Positions 1 through 8,618 of a stretch of 10,895 bases of DNA are shown here, one piece after another. Position 1 is the stretch's first letter, and each line of letters starts with the position of its first letter. Under the pieces are notes generated by a model that did not search any database, was not told the origin of the DNA, and worked only from the letters and a program-made list of their open reading frames with translations. A program made the position numbers and the translations under genes. Source of the DNA: Parvularia atlantis (Eukaryota > Opisthokonta > Rotosphaerida); contig CALSCO010000637.1 in the NCBI GenBank assembly GCA_943704415.1, positions 1-10,895 on the forward strand, given 5' to 3'.

Positions 1-60
<60 letters not shown>
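1..60. repeat. (TG)30 dinucleotide microsatellite
   Basis: An uninterrupted run of TG repeats fills the first 60 bases and probably continues to the left. It ends six bases from the stop codon of the minus-strand SAM50 gene, so the SAM50 mRNA would carry a CA repeat right at the start of its 3' UTR. The unit is a plain dinucleotide, unlike the TTAGGG telomere repeat of most filamentous fungi and basidiomycetes, so I read it as a microsatellite. Confidence 0.95.
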
Positions 61-62
<2 letters not shown>

Positions 63-66
63 TCAT

Positions 67-1895
67 TCATAGGAAGCTGAGACCCACGCCCAGCTGCCCG
101 CCCCGGTCCTTACGGTCCGCGTGCGGCCCGTGAAGCGGGAAGCAGTAGTTAAGCTCGACGCGCGCGCCCTGGATGTTGAGCACGATGCCCGCGCCCGCCG
201 TCACGTCCGCCGTGCCCGCGACCGCCTGCAGTCCCTGCTGCCACGGCGTGTCTGGGCGGTGCCAGTTTCAGCGCGGCGCAGCGCGGCACAGCGCAGCGCA
301 GTGAAGCGCACCCCGATGCAGCCGTGCAAGGTTGCCCGCGTTTACGAAGCCGTGCAGGCGCAGGAGGCTTTGGTTCCAGAGCGTTGGCACGGGCACGGGC
401 GCAAACACGCTCAGCCCCGCCGCCCAGTACAGCTCGCCGCCGAGTGCGTCGTGTGTGTGGCCAGCCGGCGGCTTGTGATCCATGTGGCCTGTGCGTGTGC
501 GCGCGTGGGCGTGAGCAGTGGGACGCGCGAAAAGGCATTGCACGAACGCGGCGCGCTTGGCCCGGCCGCGCGCAGGCGGAAGCCGCGCAGTGACACTGGC
601 CCGCCCAGGAAGAAGCGGTCGTTGATGCGCGTGGGCGTGTCGGCCAGGGGCGCCATCACGCCGAACTGCAGTCCGAGGCTCGTGGACTGCGGTGCGCGTT
701 GAGCCGCCGCGACGCCACTAGGCACGTGCGCACGCACAATTCCCCAGCCCAGTCGCACGGCGGCCTTCGTGTGCAGGTCGTGCTTGAGGTAGTTGACGTC
801 GCCGCCGATGCCCGCCAGCTCCTGCGTCAGGCGGACCTGGTAGCCCTGCGTCGGCATCACGAGGCTGTCGCTGCGGTTGTGCAGCAGCTCGTGCCGCAGG
901 GCCGACTTGAGCGAGTGCCCGGCCTCCTCGCGCACGCTGCAGCAAGCGCACGTCGTCAGTAACATGCCACACGCGGGACGCGATGCACGCACGCCCATGA
1001 CACGTAGCGCGACAGGTGCGTCAGCTCGCGCCACGACGCCTCATACGAGACGACGTGCACGCCCAGTAACGACGGCGCCTGCGGGCACACACGCCGTTGA
1101 GTGCATAACACAGGCTCAGGCCGCGCGCGCACCCGGTATTTGGCCAGGAGGCCGACGGCCTTCTCCTCGTAGCCGGATGGTAGCTTCCAGTCGTTTTGCT
1201 GGTGGAACAGGGACAGCTCGAGCGGGCGGTCCGGGTCGGCTTCGACCGGCTTGGTGAAGGTGAGCGCGAACGAGGCGTTGGCCGATGTCCCCGCCGCGGC
1301 CTGCACGTCCAGGCGCTCGGCGCGCCCAAAGACATGGCGCACGCCGGCCGAGAGGCGCTTGCGTCCGCGCGCGTGAGCGGCACAGTGCGACGCAGAGACC
1401 GTGCGCGCGCGCACCAGGCTGCCCTCGCCCGTGCCCATGCCGACCGACGTACCAGTCTCGGCCTTTAGCCGGCCCTTCTCGCGCACGTAGATGTCGACGT
1501 CGAGCGCGTTCTCGGGCGCGAGGTCGTCGCGCGGCTCGCCCACGCGAACGTCAAAGTCGTGGAACACGTCCAGTCGCTGTATCCTCTCGGACGCGTCGCT
1601 CAACCCGCGCAGCACACCGCCCAGGGTCTACGCCGCGGCGGGCGCTCAGCGCACGGATTGGAGCAGCGCAACGGAGGCAAGCGGCGCACCGTGGCCGTCA
1701 TCGCCGCGCGCAGGTGCGGCTGCAGCACGTCGTCCTTGACGAGCCGCAGGCCGTGCACGCGCACGGTGGCGACGACCGCGGGCGCATCGAGGCTGCTGTT
1801 GATCTGCGTCACCCCGCCCACGCACGCGCGCGCGTCAGGCCCGAGCGGCGGCGCGCAAGAGCTGAGGCTCGCACGATGGCGACCGGGTCTGTCAT
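67..1895 (-). CDS. SAM50: SAM50-family mitochondrial outer-membrane beta-barrel insertase (9 exons)
   Basis: Core subunit of the SAM complex, which folds beta-barrel proteins into the mitochondrial outer membrane (Omp85/bacterial surface antigen family). Proposed exons, in reading order: 1875-1895, 1690-1803, 1415-1627, 1133-1357, 993-1078, 738-936, 548-686, 312-488, 67-251. They join in frame to 452 residues. The N-terminal part looks POTRA-like (VRVHGLR; then IQRLDVFHDF near the start of exon 3). The C-terminal half is the barrel, with the family motif FFLGGPVSLRGF at about 311-322. The last residues, QLGVGLSF, fit the mitochondrial beta-signal (polar-x-Gly-x-x-hydrophobic-x-hydrophobic). 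Weak points are exon 1 (7 codons, chosen because its donor and branch site fit) and intron 489-547, whose donor GTTCGT is atypical. Three introns (1358-1414, 1079-1132, 687-737) are multiples of three without stops, so ORF callers would keep them. The length is slightly short for fungal SAM50. It is divergent from Sec61-beta. Confidence 0.88.
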
Positions 1896-1951
1896 GCTTT
1901 TCCAGAGGCTTCCAGACGCTTCGACACTTCAAGTTGCTCAAACTGGCAAGC
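1896..1951. promoter_or_regulatory. 56-bp divergent promoter between SAM50 and Sec61-beta
   Basis: This is the whole gap between the two proposed start codons and is visibly less GC-rich than its surroundings. It holds a 10-bp tandem pattern with TTC at 1900-1902, 1910-1912 and 1920-1922, and a fourth TTC at 1928-1930. The first three, spaced exactly 10 bp, match the nTTCn-5-nTTCn-5-nTTCn 'step-type' heat-shock element known from yeast. No TATA box is visible. The promoter role is inferred from position; the HSE reading is a hypothesis. Confidence 0.5.
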
Positions 1952-2492
1952 ATGGTAGGTCTGCCAGTCTACTTCGTGCCGCTCACGGGCTGCGCGCACG
2001 ACGCAGGTGCAGCCGAGCTCCGCCACGACCGTCGGCAACGCCGTCAGCCCGACCAGCAAGGGCGCCGTGTCGCCGCGCAGCGTCGGCGGCGTGCGGTGCG
2101 TGCGCCGCCGCTTGCCGCGCCCGCTCTTTTCCCTCCCCAGACCGCCGTTGCTGACCGGGTGCCGCACACGCCAGCCGGCGCGCCCCCGCCTCGTCCGGCA
2201 GCAGGCCGGCCGGCGCTGCCGCGGGTAACGCCAACTCGGGCGGCATGATCCGCTACAGCAACGACGCGCCGGGCATGCAAGTGTGCGTTGTGCCGACGTG
2301 GCGCGCTCTGCGGGCCCGCTGACAGTCCAGCAGAGACCCGATGTTTGTGCTCGGCTTCACGGTCGTGTTTATCCTTCTCGTCTTCATGCTGCACATCTGT
2401 GCGTGGCCTGTGAGGGTGGCGGCGCACGCGGCGGCTGAGCGGCGCTCGCAGGGGGCAAGTTCACCCGCCCTGCCGCGCAGACGTCCGACTGA
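1952..2492 (+). CDS. SBH1: Sec61-beta (Sbh1-type) subunit of the ER translocon (5 exons)
   Basis: Tail-anchored small subunit of the Sec61 protein-conducting channel in the ER membrane. Exons: 1952-1954, 2007-2095, 2175-2282, 2334-2398, 2452-2492, giving 101 residues. The cytosolic part is Ser/Pro/Gly-rich with an RRR patch near 31-33, then the family motif GGMIRYSNDAPGMQVDP at about 53-69. A transmembrane helix follows (about 70-88), and the tail HIWGKFTR is a near-exact family signature. Splice choices were fixed by restoring VDP and IWGKFTR; each junction is GT-AG. The first coding exon is the ATG alone, followed by an intron (1955-2006, donor GTAGGT). The protein is too small and too split to appear in any single ORF. 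It is divergent from SAM50 and convergent with the JmjC gene, 115 bp away. Confidence 0.93.
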
Positions 2493-2607
2493 GCGCGACG
2501 TGCACGACCGTCGCGCAAGAGGGGCAGCAGTGGACGGATGCGGCGAGAGCAGCGAAGGGAAGGCCCCTGGCGTGGCGTGAGCGGTGGAGCGGGCGAAAAG
2601 AAAGCGA
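2493..2607. other. Convergent 3' spacer between Sec61-beta and JmjC gene
   Basis: These 115 bases separate two stop codons on opposite strands and must hold both transcript ends. I see no hairpin, repeat or recognisable poly(A) element apart from a short purine-rich stretch near 2594-2606. Confidence 0.5.
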
Positions 2608-4255
2608 TCAGTTTGACAACCAGCACACTTCGGCGACGTGCCGCAGCCACTGCGGCGTCGCGTGCGGCCCGCCCAGACCTGTCGCCGCCAGCGCCTCGAC
2701 GTAGTTGAACAACAGGATCTCGCGCGCGCCGCGGTCGCCGATCTGCGCAAACAGCCCCGCGGCCGTCGCGACCGCCGCGTCAATATCGGCGTTGTCGGGC
2801 CCCTCGGCAGTCGGCGGCGCGCACTGCGACTGCTGCGCGGGCAACAGGGTGTCGGCAGCGGCCCGCCACAGCCGGTAGCGTGCGCTGAGGAGGCTGCGGA
2901 GGGCCTGCGCGGGCGGGCTGAGGCGCGGCGGGTCGTTGTCGATCGCTGCGACGGCCGCGAGCAGCCGCTTCAGCAGCGTCTCGACCGTGTGCAGGCGCGC
3001 CGCGGCCGTCTGCTGCGCGCTCACGGGCAGCTTGACGCCCTCGAGCGTCTTCATCAGCGCCTGCTCGCGCGACTCGGTAATCAGCGACGCCGACACCGCC
3101 AGGCCCGCGCTCGTCGTCACAACGTGGTGCAGCCAGTAGCTGTGCGCCATGCCGTGTGCGCGAGTGAGGCAGTCGCATGCGACGCAGAGTGTTGGGCGCG
3201 CACGGCGGCAGGTAGAGCACGTCGCCGGGCTCGAGGTTCACGTGGGCCGGCCGCACATCGCTCCCGAGCATCGCGCCGAAGCCGTCGGCGTCGTCGATGC
3301 GGTGCTGCGACCAGTCGAGGCACGAATGCCCTGGGCGCACGCATGTGTCAAGTTGAGCGCACGATGTCGCGTCACACAGCAGAAGATCAGCGCGCACCGT
3401 CGCCAGGGTGCAGGAACGGGCAGATCGCGATGGCCGGCGCAGCCGACGGCGGCAGGATCGCAAACGTCTTTGTGCCGCGCAGCTGCAGGTAGAAGTTGTG
3501 CGAGGCGTCGTAGTGGAAGCTGGACGTGATTCCCTGCTCGCCGAACCACAGCTGCAACTTGGGCGGCTCGCCCGTCGCGCTGAACACGCCCGCGCCGGCC
3601 AGGTCCGCCTCCATCCACTCGGGCAAGTTGCCGCCGTGCCGCTTGGCCACCCAGTACATGTACTGCCCGTCGCGCGCGTCGTCGACCGAGCGCAGAAACT
3701 CGCCCAGCGCGACCGTGCGTTTCTCGTGCACCGGCAGCCGCTGCGCCTCGAGCCCCGGCAGGCGTGTCATCGGCCGCGCGCCGTTGTAGTAGACAAAGTT
3801 GGGCTACAATGCGCGCGTCAACCGGTCCGGAGGCGGGCGGGCGGCGCGCGCACCGAGCGCGAGGTGATCACGCCGCGGATCGGCACATCCTCGCCGCCTA
3901 GCCGCCGCACAAGCTCGGCGGGCGTCCACTGCAGCGCCGGCAGGGCGTCGGCCGGGCTGCCGCGCACGCGCACGGGCTGGCCGCCTGCGGCGATGGCGTG
4001 CGCCGGGTCGGCGCCGAGCTGCGTCCAGTCCACCGCAGCGATCTCGAAGGGCGTCGTGTGGGCGGCGCCGCCGAGCATCGTGCGCAGCCAGCTCTTGGCC
4101 GCGTTGGGGCGGGCGGGCGCGAGCGGCACGACGACCACGGCCACGGCCAGCGTGACGACGACCGCGGCCACCACGCCCGCGAGCGCGATCGGCTGCGGCG
4201 GCGCCGTTGTCGATGCGGGCGGGGTTGATGGCGGCTCAGTCCTCGACAGTTTCAT
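2608..4255 (-). CDS. JmjC/cupin-8 domain protein with N-terminal membrane segment (4 exons)
   Basis: Probable Fe(II)/2-oxoglutarate-dependent oxygenase of the JmjC (cupin_8) group; substrate unknown. Exons: 3854-4255, 3398-3803, 3204-3330, 2608-3139, giving 488 residues. A Pro/Ser/Thr-rich start is followed by a strongly hydrophobic stretch at about 23-47 (Ala/Val/Leu), which could be a signal anchor. Then comes PVRVRG...LQWTPAELVRRLG, typical of the N-terminal side of these domains. Iron ligands look intact: His231 and Asp233 in FHYDASHNF, and His316 or 317 in GDVLYLPPYWLHHVV. Lys246 in RGTKTF could bind 2-oxoglutarate. The last ~160 residues form a helical extension of unknown function. Intron 3140-3203 splits the conserved PPYWLHH motif, and joining restores it. 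The family resembles JMJD8/TYW5-like proteins, but I cannot assign an orthologue. If the anchor is real, the domain may lie in the ER lumen or outside the cytosol; that is inference. Confidence 0.82.
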
Positions 4256-4280
4256 CCCGGCACGTGACTGGATGGGCGCA
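4256..4280. promoter_or_regulatory. 25-bp divergent start-to-start gap with CACGTGAC E-box
   Basis: Only 25 bases (16 if the upstream ATG at 4272 is used) separate the start codons of the JmjC gene (4253-4255, minus) and the dehydrogenase. The gap contains CACGTGAC at 4261-4268. This is a perfect E-box core with the flank preferred by Cbf1/USF-type bHLH factors in fungi (reverse complement GTCACGTG). The space is too small for two ordinary promoters, so the 5' leaders may overlap the opposite gene. The sequence match is certain; function is inferred. Confidence 0.5.
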
Positions 4281-5360
4281 ATGTTGTCGGCGCAGCCGCC
4301 GCTGCCGCCGCACGCGGGCGTGCTGGTGACGGGTTGCGACCGGTGCGTGCGCGTGCTCCGTGCATCCGGTGCAGGGGCTGAGCCGCTCGACGCGCCCGAC
4401 AGCGGCCTCGGCCGCGCCGTCGCGCTCGAGCTGGCCGAGCGCGGATGCCTCGTGCTCGCCGGGTGCCTGACCGAGGCTGCGCGTGACGAGCTGCAGCGCG
4501 TGGACGGCGTCGTCCCCTTCGCGCTCGACGTGACCAACGCCGACGACGTGCGGCGCTGCGCCGAGCTCGTCGGCAAGACTTGCCCCGACGGCCTGTTTGT
4601 GCTGGTGCGGGCGGGACGCGTGCGCGCATGCGCAACCGCTCACATGTGCGCAGCTCAACAACGCGGGCGTGCTGCGCATGCTGCCGACGGCGTGGGACAG
4701 CGCGGACGAGATCGAGCGCACGATGCGCGTCAACTTCCACGGGCCGGTCGCGCTCACGCTTGCGCTGCTCCCGCACCTGTTACACACGGGCGGCCGCAGC
4801 CGCGTCGTCAACATGTGCTCGTACGACGCGCTCGCCGTGCAGCCGATGACGGCCGGGTACGCCGCAAGCAAGGCAGCGCTGCGCGCCTTCTCGACCGCAC
4901 TCCGGCACGAGCTGTACGCGTGGCGCATCCCGATCGTGGCCATCTTGCCCGGCGGCATCCGCAACGAGCTGCTGCGCGACAGCTTTGCGCGCATGCGGGC
5001 ACTATTTGACCGGGCGCCGGCGTTTGCGCGCGAGATGTGCGTGGGGCGCGGGCACGTGTTTGCACGGACGACTGATCGCGCGCCACGCGCAGGTACGGCG
5101 AGCCCTACGCCGACGCGCTCGCGCAGTCGATGCGTGGCGTCGAGGCCATGCCGCTAGTGCTGAGCGACCCGGCCGACGTCGTGCGGCTCGTCGTCCACGC
5201 CTGCACGACACCGAGCCCGCGCGACGAGTACGTCTTCGGCTGGGACTCGTTCGTGCTGTGGCTGCTGGGCTGGCTGCTGCCGGCGTCGCTCTTTGCGTGG
5301 GTCTCGCGCGGCACACTGCGGCAGCGCGCGACGCCCGCAACTGCACTTCGCCCGGTGTAG
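4272..5360 (+). CDS. Short-chain dehydrogenase/reductase with C-terminal hydrophobic segment (4 exons)
   Basis: NAD(P)-dependent oxidoreductase of the classical SDR family; the substrate cannot be told. Exons: 4272-4342, 4403-4604, 4654-5036, 5093-5360, giving 307 residues (304 if the in-frame ATG at 4281 is used). The Rossmann motif TGCDRGLG (20-27) is rebuilt across intron 1. NNAG is at 93-96 and comes directly after intron 2. The catalytic tetrad is complete: Asn118, Ser147, Tyr160 and Lys164 (YAASK). TGCD in the nucleotide motif is common in steroid/retinol-type SDRs (for example 17-beta-HSD, RDH). The C-terminus holds a Trp/Leu-rich stretch (FVLWLLGWLLPASLFAWVS) that could anchor the protein in the ER or lipid-droplet membrane. 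It lies 73 bp upstream of GDI on the same strand and starts back-to-back with the JmjC gene. Intron 4343-4402 is a multiple of three and open. Confidence 0.88.
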
Positions 5361-5390
5361 CATGTAGTAGTATGTAATGCTGTTAGCATT
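5358..5390 (+). terminator. Probable 3'-end processing signal of the dehydrogenase gene
   Basis: The stop codon TAG is followed by CATGTAGTAG and then TATGTA (5371-5376). TAG...TAGT...TATGTA resembles the tripartite 3'-end signal known in budding yeast, where UAUGUA is a polyadenylation efficiency element. It overlaps a perfect 6-bp inverted repeat, AATGCT-GTT-AGCATT (5376-5390). The AT-rich patch stands out in this GC-rich region. Activity in this organism is inference. Confidence 0.4.
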
Positions 5391-5433
5391 CCACCTGCAA
5401 CCACACCGTACACTGCGACCCGCTCTCGAGTCG

Positions 5434-7451
5434 ATGGTGCACACGCGCGCCCCGGTCCCTCTTGCCCCCGGTCTCACACGTCCCTCGCCTGCGCACGCCT
5501 CCCTCGCCGCCCGCGCGCCAATTACGCACGCACGCACGCACGCACGTCACGCGCACGCACGCAGGAGGAGACGTACGACGTGATTGTGCTCGGCACGGGC
5601 CTGACCGAGTGCATCCTCTCGGGCGTGCTCTCGGTCGAGGGCAAGAAGGTGCTGCACATGGACCGCAACGACTACTACGGCGGCGACAGCGCGTCGCTCA
5701 ACCTGACGCAGGTGCGCGCGGGACGGCGCGCGCGCGGCTGATGGCCGTGTGGACGACGTCTCACACGTGCTGATCCTGCCCTTCCCCGGGAACGCCTTAC
5801 GCGACACAGCTCTTCAAGAAGTTCAAGAACGCGACGCCGCCCGAGAAGCTCGGCAAGGACCGCGACTACAACATCGACACCGTGCCCAAGTTCATGATGG
5901 CGGCCGAGGACCTCGTCAACATCCTCGTCCACACCGACGTCACGCGCTACCTCGAGTTCAAGCAGATCGCCGGCAGCTACGTCTACCGCGAGGGCCGCAT
6001 CGCCAAGCTCCCCGCGACCGAGATGGAGGCCGTGTCGTCGCCGCTCATGGGCCTGTTCGAGAAGCGCCGCGCGCGCTCGTTCTTCCTGTTTGTGCAGCAG
6101 TACGACGTGGCCAACCCGAAGACGTGGCAGGGTGCGTGTCTACTTTCCCCGTCCCCGCCGCGCCCCGGCCTGACACGCTTGTGCGCGCCTGCGCAGGCGT
6201 CGACCCGGCCAAGACGCCGATGAGCGAGGTGTACAAGAAGTTTGGCCTCGAGCCCGGCACCCAGGACTTCATCGGTCACGCCATGGCCCTGTTCCTCGAC
6301 GACTCGTGCGCGCGCGCTGGCAGCGCCTTGGTTCGCCGCCGCTCACGCGCCCCGCCGGCGCGCAGGTACAAGAACCGCCCCTTCGGCGAGTCGTTCAAGG
6401 CGATGAACCTGTACACGCAGTCGCTCGCGCGCCACGGCAAGTCGCCGTACATCTACCCGCTCTATGGCCTCGGCGAGCTGCCGCAGGGCTTTGCGCGGTG
6501 CGTGGCGCGATGGGCGCGGCGACGTGCCGGCTGAGCACGCGGCGCGCCGCAGCCTGAGCGCCATCTACGGCGGCACGTACATGCTCGACAAGTCGGTCGA
6601 CGAGATCGTGATGGAGGACGGCAAGGTCGTCGGCGTGCGCTCGGGCACGGAGGTGCGCGCCGGCCCGGCGATCGCAGCGCACGCTCACGGCCGCCGCTGC
6701 CACAGATCGCCAAGTGCAACGCGGTCATCTGCGACCCGAACTACGTCAGCAACAAGAAAAAGGGTGCGCGGCGGCACGTCAGCGTCCGCGGCTCGCTGAG
6801 CTGACCGACAATGCCACCAGTCGGCTCGGTCGTCCGGTGCATCTGCCTCCTGCGCCACCCGATCCCGAACACGGCCGACTCGGACTCGGTGCAGCTCATC
6901 CTGCCGATGAACCAGATCAACCGCAAGAACGGTGCGGCCGCGCGCACTCTGTCCTCTGCGTCCGCTGATGCGCGGTGTGCAGACGTCTACGTTGCCTGCG
7001 TTTCGTCGGCGCACAAGGTCTGCCCGACGGGCATGTGGGTCGCGATCGTGTCGACGCTGCTCGAGGGCAACGGCGCCAACCCCGAGGCCGAGATCTCCGC
7101 CGCGCTCAACCTGCTCGGCCCGATCGAGGAGAAGTGCGCGCCGTGCCGTGCCGCGGCCTGATGCGAGCGACCTGACCCCGCGCGCGCGCGCCTTTGCGCA
7201 GGATCTCGTACGTGACCGACCTTTACGAGCCTGTCGACGACGGCACGCAGAGCCGCCTGTTCATGTCCAAGTCGTACGACGCCACGTCGCACTTCCAGAG
7301 CGTGTCGGCGGACGTGCGCGACATCTACAAGGTGCGCAGCGGGGCGCGCCCTCGTGGATATGCGGCTGACGGTCTGTGTGCATTGCAGCGCCTCACCGGC
7401 AACGACCTCGTGCTCAAGAAGCGTGAGCCGATGGAGGATACGGCCGAGTAA
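5434..7451 (+). CDS. GDI1: Rab GDP-dissociation inhibitor (11 exons)
   Basis: Extracts prenylated, GDP-bound Rab/Ypt GTPases from membranes and recycles them through the cytosol. Exons: 5434-5436, 5565-5711, 5810-6131, 6197-6305, 6366-6497, 6553-6652, 6706-6763, 6821-6931, 6983-7133, 7202-7331, 7389-7451. Together they give 441 residues, close to the usual ~445-450. Conserved blocks run the whole length: [13 protein letters not shown] and [12 protein letters not shown] near the N-terminus, then [87 protein letters not shown] and SYDATSHF. Every junction restores family sequence. The first coding exon is just the ATG, followed by a 128-bp intron that contains an ACGC tandem repeat. Most intron boundaries fall inside conserved blocks. 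I see no missing key residue. It lies on the same strand as the dehydrogenase and converges with UTP23 104 bp away. Confidence 0.96.
5524..5546. repeat. (ACGC)n tetranucleotide repeat in GDI1 intron 1
   Basis: Five copies of ACGC plus a partial copy lie about 20 bases upstream of the 3' splice site of the first GDI1 intron, followed by more ACGC-like units. The repeat sits where a branch point would normally be and contains no clear CTNA motif, so the branch site of this intron is unclear. Confidence 0.85.
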
Positions 7452-7555
7452 GCGCCCGCGCCTGCAAGAGCGAAGGCGGTGGTGGGGTGGCCGTGCGGCG
7501 GTGGCCCTGGCCGTTTTGCGTCTGTTGTTGTTGTCACAAGCGTGTTGCTGTGCGG
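7452..7555. other. Convergent 3' spacer between GDI1 and UTP23
   Basis: These 104 bases separate the GDI1 stop from the UTP23 stop on the other strand. A TTG-rich stretch (about 7520-7532) could be part of the GDI1 3' end. No poly(A) consensus or stable inverted repeat is obvious. Confidence 0.5.
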
Positions 7556-8571
7556 TCACTCGTTCTGGTGCCGGGGGCTTGCCGCGCCCTCGTCGGCCGC
7601 CGTGCGCCGCCGTTTGATCTTGCGCCGGTTCTTCTTCTTGCGCGCCTGTTCCCGCGCGCCGCCCGCGTTGGCGGCCCCGCCCGCGTCGGCTGGCCCGCTG
7701 TCGTCGTTGTCGTCGCTGTCGTTGTCTTGCGACAGCTCGCCCTCGACGGTGTCGTCCTCGCGCGGCCGCTTCGCACCCGCTACGCGCTGCTGCGGCGGCT
7801 TCGGCGGCTGCTTCTTCTTGCGCACCGAGTTGGGATTGGGTGCGAGCGGACGCTTGCGCCGCGGCCGCGCGGGCGACGCGGTTGAGGCCGCGGCCGCCGC
7901 CAGCGCCTGCTCCTCGTCGGCGCGCGGGCGGGTCTTGCGCAGCTCGATCTCGCGTGCGGCCTGCACCGAGACCTCGGAGGGCGGCTCGAGGATGAGCGTC
8001 TTTAGCTGGAGGTACAGGATGGGCACGCCGGGCATCTGGCGCAGGGCCGCACGCAGCGTCGCGTCCTGCGTCGCGACGATGTAGCGGTTCGGGTTGCCGT
8101 CGGCTGCGTGTGCACGCGCGATCAGCTCGTCTGCGTGGCCGTGCGTGCGACGAGCGACAACGACGACGACGCACCCACGAGCGACGCCAGGCACGCCGCG
8201 GCCGAGACAGGTGTGTCGTGCGCGCATCGGCGGTGCTCGAAGCGGCGCGCGATGAACAGCGCGCCGCTAAAGTCGGGCCCGAGGCGCGCGAGCTCGTCGA
8301 TGATGCAGCGCGTGACGAGCTCCTTAGTCTTGCCGCCGAGCGTCTTGGGCACCTGGTCCTTGACGTGCACCTTGGTCTGCAGCGCCACGTGGCTGAAGTT
8401 GCCATCGACTGCGGTTTGCGCGCGCGGGTGAGCGACGTGTGCGCGCGCGTGCGCACGGCAGGCCGCGATCGGCACGCACGCACCGAGCACTTGGTACGGC
8501 TCGCGCAGGCCAAAGTGGTGTCTGAAGAAGGCGACGTGGCGCCGGACGGTCTTCAAGCGCCGTACTCTCAT
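7556..8571 (-). CDS. UTP23: UTP23, PIN-domain rRNA-processing factor (3 exons)
   Basis: Nucleolar SSU-processome component needed for 18S rRNA maturation and release of snR30. Exons: 8484-8571, 8175-8408, 7556-8103, giving 289 residues. The start MRVRRLKTVRRH matches the basic N-terminus of the family, followed by FREPYQVLVDG-like sequence rebuilt across intron 1 (here LREPYQVLVDGNF). The CCHC zinc site is visible at Cys64, Cys91, His93 and Cys102, inside GALFIARRFEHRRCAH. NPNRYIVATQD (111-121) follows, rebuilt across intron 2. The tail has the family element LAPNPNSVRKKK, then an Asp/Ser-rich acidic block and a Lys/Arg-rich nuclear-localisation-like end. Intron 8409-8483 is a multiple of three and open. 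It is divergent from the phosphatase with 47 bp between starts. Confidence 0.94.
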
Positions 8572-8618
8572 CTGCGTAGGCTTGACAGCTGTGGATTGAT
8601 CGCCAACAAGCGGTACTC
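8572..8618. promoter_or_regulatory. 47-bp divergent promoter between UTP23 and the EF-hand phosphatase
   Basis: This is the whole gap between two opposite start codons. It is locally richer in A and T than the flanks and contains a CAGCTG E-box-like hexamer. No TATA box is seen. The promoter role follows from position only. Confidence 0.45.

Noticed and set aside
1-60. Telomere repeat
   Set aside because: A perfect TG dinucleotide directly abuts a gene end. It is not the TTAGGG-type unit expected in most fungi, and there is no subtelomeric context.
1600-1953. Alternative SAM50 start at 1953 on the minus strand
   Set aside because: That ATG overlaps the Sec61-beta start codon on the other strand and would read through a good intron (1804-1874). 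The ATG at 1895 with splicing fits better.
1285-2154. 289-residue open frame on the plus strand
   Set aside because: It is antisense to SAM50 exons with recognisable family sequence and shows no domain of its own.
3408-5009. 533-residue open frame on the plus strand
   Set aside because: Only its right part is real dehydrogenase coding sequence. The left part is antisense to the JmjC exons and has Arg/Ala-rich shadow composition.
5521-5564. CRISPR-like or regulatory array from the ACGC repeats
   Set aside because: Units are four bases with no spacers. It is a simple repeat inside an intron.
6987-8513. 508-residue open frame on the minus strand
   Set aside because: It is antisense to GDI1 exons and out of frame with UTP23. 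Its composition is Arg/Ala/Ser-rich and it has no domain, a typical GC-rich shadow.
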